From the IMG/VR virus record IMGVR_UViG_3300044641_003958, positions 1 through 44,259 of that record: a stretch of DNA of 44,259 bases; one strand, given 5' to 3'. The DNA is from a virus. The position numbers were made by a program, and so were the translations under genes. Under the pieces are notes generated by a model. The model worked only from the letters and a program-made list of their open reading frames with translations, was not told the DNA's origin and made no database searches. This document shows positions 7,142-12,004 of this stretch, in pieces; within the stretch, counting starts at the first letter, position 1, and every line of letters starts with the position of its first letter.

Positions 7142-7296
7142 CGCCCATAGACCCCCCATCGCCCCTAAGTTGCTGCCAGTAGGTTATATAAACCTGTCTC
7201 TAGATCAGTGTTCTAGCGTCAAATCGGCCAAATACTGGTACAAACGTACCGTCATAGAACGTCACAATCGCTGAGATCCCTTGGTATGACTGGGTT

Positions 7297-7407
7297 CTTG
7301 GCCTTAAAAGTGCAGCCATCTGTCGGCCAAGGGTTGCCGAAGCGGAACCGATGCTCTACCTTTAGTTCAGGTCACGAGATCACCACGTCTCAAGCCCTAT
7401 CGGCTCC
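7297..7407 (+). promoter_or_regulatory. Structured leader with mutually exclusive hairpins
   Basis: Three stems can be read. CTTGGCC (7297-7303) pairs with GGCCAAG (7325-7331). GGTT-G-CCG (7332-7339) pairs with CGGAACC (7343-7349), with one bulged G. GGAACCGAT (7344-7352) pairs with ATCGGCTCC (7399-7407) in 8 of 9 positions and encloses two small stems. The last two share AACC, so only one can form at a time, which is an attenuator-like design 21 bases before the first early start codon. The function is inference. Confidence 0.4.
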
Positions 7408-7420
7408 ACTACACCACTGC
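7402..7420 (+). promoter_or_regulatory. Divergent copy of the GGTTCCACTA...CCAAC motif
   Basis: GGCTCCACTACACCACTGC lies 8 bases upstream of the start at 7429 and resembles the motifs at 8218-8237 and 11921-11940. The match is weaker than between those two, and the site also forms part of the leader stem, so it is a tentative member. Confidence 0.25.
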
Positions 7421-7428
7421 AAGTAGCC

Positions 7429-7632
7429 ATGTTCACATCAAACCGCATCCCCCACAATTCAGGTCTTTACCACGAACAAATATTTGATGACAACATACTA
7501 GTTGCCCAGCTTCTCAGCGAGTCTAATGGCACTTATTGGTGGGTAATTACAGCCAATCAAGCGATCTCACGCGGATATCAAACAGTATCCGATGCTAAGA
7601 AAATTCTCTTCAGTGTTCTTGAGTGCAAATGA
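7429..7632 (+). CDS. Small early protein of unknown function
   Basis: 67 residues beginning MFTSNRIPHNSG, with a mixed alpha/beta-looking composition (LLSESNGTYWWVITANQAIS). No family is recognised. It is the first gene of a chain of tightly overlapping small genes: its TGA overlaps the next ATG (ATGA). In T7-like phages this position holds host-takeover genes, which is the likely class, but nothing in the sequence gives a target. Confidence 0.65.
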   Translation: MFTSNRIPHNSGLYHEQIFDDNILVAQLLSESNGTYWWVITANQAISRGYQTVSDAKKILFSVLECK

Positions 7633-7763
7633 AAACAACCATTGAAGGCATCACCCTTTCCCTGATGTCAACCCTTCTATGCGGTCTCACCTTCCTAGGA
7701 CTGCTAGGTATTGAACCTGCCCACACGCCACAACAAACACAAACAGTTGCCAACCTGAAGTAA
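7629..7763 (+). CDS. Small early membrane peptide
   Basis: 44 residues (MKTTIEGITLSLMSTLLCGL...), with a hydrophobic helix at about 8-28 and a short polar C-terminal tail rich in Gln and Thr. The start overlaps the previous stop (ATGA) and the stop overlaps the next start (TAATG), so coupled translation is likely and supports its reality. Topology suggests a single-pass inner-membrane peptide. Function unknown. Confidence 0.6.
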   Translation: MKTTIEGITLSLMSTLLCGLTFLGLLGIEPAHTPQQTQTVANLK

Positions 7764-7978
7764 TGACCTGCCCTTATTCAACCTATCAACGGGCTTTAGC
7801 TTCAAAGAATCTCAGCATCGCTGAGGCTATCAACAATCCTGGCACTTTTAATCTCGCATTACTTGGCAGGCTCTCTGCAAAGGCTAAGAAAGACCCGGAC
7901 TTTGTTGATGCATATTTTAAAGAAGCACACCAACACTTAAAGAATGATTTCGAGATCATGGTTCAGTTCAGGTTGTGA
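7763..7978 (+). CDS. Small early protein of unknown function
   Basis: 71 residues (MTCPYSTYQRALASKNLSIA...), predicted mostly helical with an amphipathic central part (LALLGRLSAKAKKDPDFVDAY). No family recognised. The start overlaps the preceding stop by one base, and the gene sits in the early overlapping chain. Confidence 0.6.
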   Translation: MTCPYSTYQRALASKNLSIAEAINNPGTFNLALLGRLSAKAKKDPDFVDAYFKEAHQHLKNDFEIMVQFRL

Positions 7979-7981
7979 TCA

Positions 7982-8053
7982 TTGGCGCTACTAATACCCT
8001 TTCCAGCATTAATCGCTCTCACCTTTGCCCTTTATCAATTAAACAAAGGATGA
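7982..8053 (+). CDS. Possible 23-residue hydrophobic peptide (TTG start)
   Basis: A TTG-started frame reads MALLIPFPALIALTFALYQL and ends NKG; it is almost entirely hydrophobic. Its TGA overlaps the ATG at 8050 in the same ATGA pattern used by neighbours, which is the main argument for it. The start codon is rare and no clear ribosome site is seen, so it may be chance. Confidence 0.3.
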   Translation: MALLIPFPALIALTFALYQLNKG

Positions 8054-8211
8054 ACTATTACCTCTCGCCTGAAGATGCCCCGTGGACAGAAGAATATCGG
8101 GATGCACAACGTGTCATCAATTCAACACGTATCCATGGTGATAATCACTCCCGCCACTGGTGTGATGAAAACTCTGAAGAATTCTCGGACGCACTGCTCG
8201 GTGTCATTTAA
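8050..8211 (+). CDS. Small acidic early protein of unknown function
   Basis: 53 residues from ATG 8050 (MNYYLSPEDAPWTEEYRDAQ...), acidic, with several His and Trp residues (IHGDNHSRHWCDENSEEF). A GTG at 7975 in the same frame would add 25 residues and overlaps the previous stop; the added part (IIGATNTLSSINRSHL) looks less protein-like, while ATG 8050 overlaps the stop of a hydrophobic reading frame. I prefer ATG 8050 with modest confidence. No family recognised. Confidence 0.5.
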   Translation: MNYYLSPEDAPWTEEYRDAQRVINSTRIHGDNHSRHWCDENSEEFSDALLGVI

Positions 8212-8217
8212 GTTTTA

Positions 8218-8237
8218 GGTTCCACTAAGCCAACTAC
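8218..8237 (+). promoter_or_regulatory. Recurring motif GGTTCCACTAAGCCAACTAC
   Basis: This 20-mer matches 11921-11940 (GGTTCCACTAGACCAACGAC) at 17 of 20 positions. Both lie in short intergenic gaps upstream of a longer gene, here 23 bases before the start at 8260. A phage promoter or an operator for one of the two DNA-binding proteins nearby are both plausible. Confidence 0.4.
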
Positions 8238-8259
8238 AACCCAATTACAAGCCCCAACC

Positions 8260-8952
8260 ATGGCCCATTGGTATCATCTAACAAAGAAATCAAGCAACAA
8301 GAAAACAGGCCCTATCGCTGTCTCTACAACATCCAAGGATTCCTGCCCTAGCACATGCCCACTTAAAGGTAATGGCTGTTATGCAGACTCTGGCCCGTTA
8401 CGATTGCACTGGGACGCTGTATCTGATGGCCCGTACAGAGAGAAGCCCAGGGGGACTGACATAGAGTCATTCATCCGCGACCTTAAATCACTGCCGGAAG
8501 GTAGCTGTTTTAGGCATAATCAGGCTGGTGACTTACCACACTTTGATGGCTTGATTGATGGCAAAGTCCTGGGTAAAATCACAGACGCATGCGCAGAGCG
8601 CAAATTGACTGCCTGGACTTATACGCACCACGACCCTGTGGTGCTCATTAATGAAGAAAAGATCAAACGTGCGTGTTCTCGTGGCTTTACTGTTAACATC
8701 TCGGCACACAATCAAGAAGACGCTGTAGATTGTTTCAACAGAAACATGCCTGCTGTCTGCATCGTACCCAAGAACGAAACACGTAAACATTGGGAACACG
8801 ATGGTGTTAAGTTCCTGGTTTGCCCTGCCCAATGGTCTGATAAGAACTGCGCCGAATGTAAGCTATGCTCTGTTGCTGACCGGTCGTGCGTGGTAGCCTT
8901 TAAGGCGCACGGAACTCAAGCAAAGAAGGTAGAGGCTACGATCCTTGCATAA
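8260..8952 (+). CDS. Cys-rich phage protein, DUF7227-like
   Basis: 230 residues. The N terminus (KTGPIAVSTTSKDSCPSTCP, then LKGNGCYADSGPL) and later segments (FRHNQAGDLPHFDG, AWTYTHHDP, GFTVNISAHN, FLVCPAQWSDKNCAECKLC, VVAFKAHG) form the pattern of a widespread phage and plasmid protein family that I believe is catalogued as DUF7227. About ten conserved Cys residues suggest metal binding or an iron-sulfur site. No biochemical function is established to my knowledge. It is the largest gene of the early region, and a regulatory-looking motif precedes it. Confidence 0.8.
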   Translation: MAHWYHLTKKSSNKKTGPIAVSTTSKDSCPSTCPLKGNGCYADSGPLRLHWDAVSDGPYREKPRGTDIESFIRDLKSLPEGSCFRHNQAGDLPHFDGLIDGKVLGKITDACAERKLTAWTYTHHDPVVLINEEKIKRACSRGFTVNISAHNQEDAVDCFNRNMPAVCIVPKNETRKHWEHDGVKFLVCPAQWSDKNCAECKLCSVADRSCVVAFKAHGTQAKKVEATILA

Positions 8953-9082
8953 ACTATTCTTCAGGTTTACACAAGCTCTTGTCGGTTCCTTCTTTGTTGT
9001 GCTGATTGGTTCTCTATTCTTTGCTCCAACATTTTCGCACAATGATAGGTATGATTCAGGCCATGCTACTATGGATTCATAA
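8945..9082 (+). CDS. Possible 45-residue membrane peptide (TTG start)
   Basis: A TTG-started frame reads MHKLFFRFTQALVGSFFVVL and continues IGSLFFAPTF before a polar, acidic tail ending ATMDS. It has a basic N terminus and one strong hydrophobic helix, as in a signal-anchor protein. It overlaps the end of the preceding gene by 8 bases and fills an otherwise empty gap. The unusual start and lack of a ribosome site keep confidence low. Confidence 0.35.
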   Translation: MHKLFFRFTQALVGSFFVVLIGSLFFAPTFSHNDRYDSGHATMDS

Positions 9083-9129
9083 CTGAATCGTGGTAGTTCG
9101 CCGACCTTTGCGGCAACAGCCAGGCTCAT

Positions 9130-9165
9130 AGCCCTGGGGGGATCCGTCCCCTCGGGGCTTTTTTT
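9130..9165 (+). terminator. Rho-independent terminator
   Basis: AGCCC-T-GGGG pairs with CCCC-TC-GGGGCT around a GGATCCGT loop, followed by seven T residues (9159-9165). This is the clearest intrinsic terminator in the early region and separates the DUF7227-like group from the ribbon-helix-helix gene. Confidence 0.8.
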
Positions 9166-9182
9166 GTGCCCGTTGATCGGGG

Positions 9183-9389
9183 ATGGAACACGTTACGACA
9201 CAAGGACGCACCACGATCATGGCCCGCATTAGTACGACTGTACCAACTAAGGTGTTCGACCAGCTTGGCAGGATCGCAGCCATGCAGGGACGCAGCCTGA
9301 GCAACCTTACGGCGTATGTGCTGGAGCGGTACATCGAGGAGATGCAGCAAAGCCTCGCATCTGCTGTGACGGTTGACAGGGTGGCATGA
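9183..9389 (+). CDS. Ribbon-helix-helix DNA-binding protein
   Basis: 68 residues from ATG 9183, or 56 from the in-frame ATG 9219 (MARISTTVPTKVFDQLGRIA). The core is a CopG/Arc-type ribbon-helix-helix: a short strand ARISTTVPTKV, helix FDQLGRIAAMQG, turn RSLSN and helix LTAYVLERYIEEMQQ. The strand beginning immediately after Met9219 favours the shorter form. Such dimeric proteins bind operator DNA; a phage repressor or host-takeover regulator is the natural guess. It follows a strong terminator and so has its own transcription start. Confidence 0.75.
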   Translation: MEHVTTQGRTTIMARISTTVPTKVFDQLGRIAAMQGRSLSNLTAYVLERYIEEMQQSLASAVTVDRVA

Positions 9390-9589
9390 AAGGATTGGCC
9401 AAGCGGAACAGAGCTGGCAAAATACGCCCAACGCCGGCACTGGGACACGCTCACCGGCCAAATACGTAGCCCCGTCCAACCGCTCTTGAGAGTTGGATCC
9501 CGCCCAGGAGGTTCCTGATGTGGCGTGCGAAATGACATTTTTTTCATTGTTCCCACGACATTCATTGTCGTTCAACGTACAGCGAAGCT
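9390..9589 (+). other. Gap with a perfect Shine-Dalgarno and competing short frames
   Basis: 200 bases without a confident gene. AGGAGG at 9506-9511 is a perfect ribosome site. It is followed by ATG 9518 (a five-codon frame, MWRAK), GTG 9520 and GTG 9525 in three different frames. None gives a protein that looks convincing: the frames run 48 and 60 residues and have odd composition. CCAAC/GTTGG (9478-9496) forms a small hairpin upstream. A leader peptide is one possibility. Confidence 0.4.
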
Positions 9590-9745
9590 GTGCCCGAACC
9601 GCTACAACAACGACTTTGTCGTCAATTCTGCATGTTGCAGGCCACACTGGTGGACTGCGAGGGTGACCTGGAATCGATCCAGGAACTCGAAAGGTGCTTC
9701 AAACTGAGGTCAGTACGTGGCAAAGAAAGACCCCTTTCCAAATGA
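9590..9745 (+). CDS. Possible small early protein (GTG start)
   Basis: 51 residues from GTG 9590, or 37 from ATG 9632. The sequence has good helical protein character (PLQQRLCRQFCMLQATLVDC, then EGDLESIQELERCFKLRS), which the competing frames lack. It overlaps the next gene by 29 bases. No family recognised. Start uncertain. Confidence 0.4.
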   Translation: MPEPLQQRLCRQFCMLQATLVDCEGDLESIQELERCFKLRSVRGKERPLSK

Positions 9746-10010
9746 TTGGGAGGAGGTCAATGACACAGACCCTGAGGATTTTGAGACTGGTTCTTACGAA
9801 GAAGTCTTAGAAGAGCTAATGACTTGGCATCTTCCTGATCCTTATGTGTGTGTCATTCGCTCGTACAACCCAACGACACAGAAGCTCCGCGAGTACGCCT
9901 ACAAGTATCACTCCAAAGCCCGCAATCGCTTGTTAAAGCTTGCGGATACTGAGGAGGAGGTGACCATTCTGACTCAAGACATCATCGGAACTCTTAACTA
10001 CCTGCCTTGA
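9717..10010 (+). CDS. Small acidic protein of unknown function (GTG start)
   Basis: 97 residues, starting at GTG with GAGG 8 bases upstream. The N-terminal third is very acidic (NDWEEVNDTDPEDFETGSYE), and the middle looks like a beta-rich fold (DPYVCVIRSYNPTTQKLREY) followed by helices (ARNRLLKLADTEEEV). Proteins of this style occur in cyanophage early regions, but I cannot name a family. Acidic DNA-mimic behaviour is possible but not shown. Confidence 0.7.
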   Translation: MAKKDPFPNDWEEVNDTDPEDFETGSYEEVLEELMTWHLPDPYVCVIRSYNPTTQKLREYAYKYHSKARNRLLKLADTEEEVTILTQDIIGTLNYLP

Positions 10011-10016
10011 TGATCC

Positions 10017-10178
10017 ATGAATTTTCTTACGACGGATGAATTTTCTGAACTGCTGGAGGGTGAATCCATGACGGTCTTTCCTGATGGGCTTGCGTGTTTT
10101 GCATACGAGCGGGATTCCCTTGAGCCAACCCCTGAGGAACTGGTACGTCTGTACTACACTACTTCGTCCTGTTGGTAG
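10017..10178 (+). CDS. Small acidic early protein of unknown function
   Basis: 53 residues (MNFLTTDEFSELLEGESMTV...), acidic, ending YYTTSSCW. It lies 6 bases after the previous stop and 3 bases before the next start. No family recognised. Reality is supported by tight packing and protein-like composition. Confidence 0.5.
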   Translation: MNFLTTDEFSELLEGESMTVFPDGLACFAYERDSLEPTPEELVRLYYTTSSCW

Positions 10179-10181
10179 GCG

Positions 10182-10310
10182 ATGACAATCCTGTATCTCC
10201 CTGGTTTACATGTCCGTTGGTCTGAAGTAAATCTACTGCGATTCTGCCGCACCAAGGGTTCCACTCATGTAATTCTGGGAAAGGTCGAGCTAGTATGTGA
10301 TTGGTTCTAG
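10182..10310 (+). CDS. Small early protein of unknown function
   Basis: 42 residues (MTILYLPGLHVRWSEVNLLR...), ending GKVELVCDWF. It is tightly packed after the previous gene and overlaps the GTG start of the winged-helix gene. No family recognised. A partial GGTTCCACT motif lies inside it at 10257-10265. Confidence 0.45.
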   Translation: MTILYLPGLHVRWSEVNLLRFCRTKGSTHVILGKVELVCDWF

Positions 10311-10686
10311 CCACGTAGTCATGGATTCCACGCCGGCATTACTTGTTGACCCAAAAGCCAAACGCATTTACGAAGCTATCGAATTGCTGCGGATTCTGGA
10401 TCGGGAAATGCCGGCTCAGCTGGTCTCCACATTTCTTTACATTGCAGCGTATGAACCGGTGGACACCTTGCAAATCGGCAAGGCCACCGGTTTAGCCAAG
10501 AGCAGTGTGAGTCGAAACACTGACTGGTTGTCGAGCCATCACCGGATTAAGACCCGTGTTGGTCTTGGTCTTATCACCAAGGAGGCTAATCCCCTGAATT
10601 GGCGTACACGTATCTGCCGGTTGACACCCAAAGGTACTGCACTTCTTTACCAAATCAAGGATCAAATCTATGGAGACTCTGACTAA
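10297..10686 (+). CDS. Winged helix-turn-helix regulator, MarR-like
   Basis: 129 residues from GTG 10297, or 121 from ATG 10321 (MDSTPALLVDPKAKRIYEAI), which I think equally likely. The fold is readable: helix LVSTFLYIAAYEPV, then DTLQIGKATGLAKSSVSRNT as the helix-turn-helix, then DWLSS and a beta wing with a C-terminal LTPKGTALLYQIKDQI, typical of MarR-type regulators. It directly precedes and overlaps the integrase by 17 bases, so it may control integration or early transcription. Confidence 0.75.
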   Translation: MIGSSHVVMDSTPALLVDPKAKRIYEAIELLRILDREMPAQLVSTFLYIAAYEPVDTLQIGKATGLAKSSVSRNTDWLSSHHRIKTRVGLGLITKEANPLNWRTRICRLTPKGTALLYQIKDQIYGDSD

Positions 10687-11710
10687 ACTCGGTCAGTGTA
10701 TTGACTACACGTACCGCACGAGAGAAGCATGGATCCAAGAGCGGCTCCGCATGTCCAAGCACGACATGTCCAACTGTGCCGTTCACTATGTGATTCAGCA
10801 CATCCTCAACGCTCGTGGCCCTGGCTTTGCGATCAAGCACCTCGACGAAGAGCATGTCTCTGAGTTGATGTATGAGTTAGAGGATGAGAGGGGGTGGTCA
10901 CCACGGACCACCAACAAGATCCCCACGTATTTGGGCACAGTTCTTACCCACTGCTGGGAAAAGAAGAAGATCAAAGCCTTGCCGTACCACAAGTACATCA
11001 AGCGCAAGGTCGATGATCGCCGCATCCATTGGTTCTCCAAAGATGAGGTTGAACAGCTCTACTACACCGCGTTGGATCCGTTCCGGCGCAGGGACTTAGC
11101 TGACAACATCCTAGTGGCTGCCTACACAGGTGGCCGTCAGACGGAGATCCTCAAGCTCACGGCTAAGGATGTCGATCTGGGCCAGCGGTTAATCCACTTT
11201 GGTGGCCGCCCTGATGGCCATGTCACCAAGGCCCGCAACTGGCGAGCGATTCCCATTGAGGATCGTATCTTTGACATCATTGAACGCCGTTGCCGGGAGA
11301 ACTCGGGTCGGTTGTTCCCTGAGTTCACGCGAGCCGAACAGCTCCGCCGTGCCTACAACAAAGTGTTGGACCATCTCAAGATTGACAACCACTATGTCTA
11401 TCACACACTGCGCCATAGCTTTGCTACGTGGCTCAACGATAAGGGTGTGCCCATTGCCACGATTCAAGCCTTGATGGGTCACAAACACATCGACAGCACG
11501 ATGGTGTATCTCAAGGTCAGCCCCCGCGCCAAGGTCGAGGCGATGAGGGGTCTGTCCGACCAACCCCGCGTTACGACGCCCAAAGTTGAGCCGGTAGTGG
11601 CACCTGCTATGGTCATGCCTGACCCACAGGTCTGGGCAAAGTTCCTGGAATTCCAGGCCTTTGAGCAGGCCCGTCAAATGGCTCTGTTGCAGGCTTCCCA
11701 GCCCGTCTAG
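10670..11710 (+). CDS. int: Tyrosine-recombinase integrase
   Basis: 346 residues. The catalytic set is complete: Arg156 (AAYTGGRQTEILKL), Lys187 (HVTKARNW), His245 and Arg248 (YHTLRHSFATW), His271 (LMGHKHIDST) and the nucleophile Tyr280 (TMVYLKVSP). The N-terminal half is an arm/core-binding domain (residues about 15-115). The enzyme would join phage attP to a host tRNA-Leu gene, since a tRNA-Leu 5' half lies 103 bases downstream. Integrases are known in marine T7-like cyanophages such as P-SSP7, though stable lysogeny is rarely seen. All catalytic residues being intact suggests a working enzyme. Confidence 0.93.
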   Translation: METLTKLGQCIDYTYRTREAWIQERLRMSKHDMSNCAVHYVIQHILNARGPGFAIKHLDEEHVSELMYELEDERGWSPRTTNKIPTYLGTVLTHCWEKKKIKALPYHKYIKRKVDDRRIHWFSKDEVEQLYYTALDPFRRRDLADNILVAAYTGGRQTEILKLTAKDVDLGQRLIHFGGRPDGHVTKARNWRAIPIEDRIFDIIERRCRENSGRLFPEFTRAEQLRRAYNKVLDHLKIDNHYVYHTLRHSFATWLNDKGVPIATIQALMGHKHIDSTMVYLKVSPRAKVEAMRGLSDQPRVTTPKVEPVVAPAMVMPDPQVWAKFLEFQAFEQARQMALLQASQPV

Positions 11711-11812
11711 CAGCGTCTACTGGGTCGGGTGCTACGCTCCCATCCATGGAGAAACGGTTCAGTTTCTGACCCGCGCTCCTAGACAACCAGGCCAAAACCC
11801 AGGCCACCACTT

Positions 11813-11851
11813 GCGGATGTGGCGGAATTGGTAGACGCGCTAGTTTCAGGT
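11813..11851 (+). other. attP: Probable attP: 5' half of a tRNA-Leu gene
   Basis: The stretch begins GCGGATGTGGCGGAATTGG and continues TAGACGCGCTAGTTTCAGGT. This is the acceptor 5' strand, D-arm and anticodon loop of a bacterial tRNA-Leu, with CAG in the anticodon position. The 3' half (variable arm, T-arm, acceptor 3' strand) is absent, so it is not a functional tRNA. A tRNA-Leu fragment of about 42 bases downstream of int is the described attP arrangement in P-SSP7; the same logic applies here. The exact edges need the host sequence. Confidence 0.8.
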
Positions 11852-11867
11852 TCCACATAGGAAATCG

Positions 11868-11882
11868 TTCCACTGAATCAAC
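11868..11882 (+). promoter_or_regulatory. Motif copy TTCCACTGAATCAAC
   Basis: Matches the TTCCACTRRRYCAAC pattern found at 8220-8234 and 11923-11937. It lies just upstream of the terminator stem. Confidence 0.3.
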
Positions 11883-11886
11883 CGAG

Positions 11887-11910
11887 CCGGGGGAAACCCC
11901 GGTTTTTCTT
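11887..11910 (+). terminator. Rho-independent terminator after int/attP
   Basis: CCGGGG GAAA CCCCGG is a perfect 6-bp stem with a stable GAAA loop, followed by TTTTTCTT. It would end early transcription coming through int and isolate the RNA polymerase gene. Confidence 0.88.
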
Positions 11911-11920
11911 TGCCTATCTG

Positions 11921-11940
11921 GGTTCCACTAGACCAACGAC
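11921..11940 (+). promoter_or_regulatory. Recurring motif GGTTCCACTAGACCAACGAC
   Basis: 17 of 20 identical to 8218-8237, placed 64 bases upstream of the RNA polymerase start and just after a terminator. The position suits a promoter or operator for the polymerase gene. Confidence 0.4.
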
Positions 11941-11947
11941 TCGTGAC

Positions 11948-11973
11948 TTGTTCTAGTAGCAGGTTGTTCTAGT
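11948..11973 (+). repeat. Tandem direct repeat TTGTTCTAGT upstream of RNA polymerase
   Basis: TTGTTCTAGT occurs at 11948-11957 and 11964-11973, a 16-base period, 32 bases before the RNA polymerase start. Repeats of this size are a usual form of regulator binding site. TTCTAG-type words also occur near 7070-7216. Confidence 0.45.
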
Positions 11974-12004
11974 TCTCGTTGTAGTACTTACCAACTTAAA
12001 ATCT

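Larger units (their letters stand above)
6992..7428 (+). other. Non-coding leader region of the early genes
   Basis: 437 bases without a convincing gene. It contains several CTAG-bearing repeats (CTAGAAGG at about 7010 and 7020, TTCTAGG near 7070, TCTAGATCAGTGTTCTAG near 7199), the CTATAGCGGGGG site, an AGGTTATATAAACCT near-palindrome (7182-7196), and the structured leader at 7297-7407. I tested the last part as a tRNA on both strands and could not build a cloverleaf. Confidence 0.6.

Noticed and set aside
7320-7425. tRNA-like segment (GCCGAAGCGG and GGTAGAGCA-like words on the two strands)
   Set aside because: No full cloverleaf can be formed on either strand: the D- and T-stems do not pair and the anticodon stem has at most four pairs. 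Reported instead as a structured leader.
9390-9515. Read-through of the ribbon-helix-helix gene past its TGA (KDWPSGTELAKYAQRRHWDT...)
   Set aside because: The continuing frame looks protein-like, but there is no start codon or known recoding signal, so it is not called a gene.
9525-9707. 60-codon GTG-started frame after the perfect Shine-Dalgarno
   Set aside because: Spacing of 13 bases is poor and the composition (many Trp, Arg, Asn, Cys) is unconvincing compared with the overlapping frame at 9590-9745.
11813-11880. Complete tRNA-Leu gene
   Set aside because: Only the 5' half is present; the anticodon stem 3' strand, variable arm, T-arm and acceptor 3' strand are missing, so it is an attachment site and not a tRNA.
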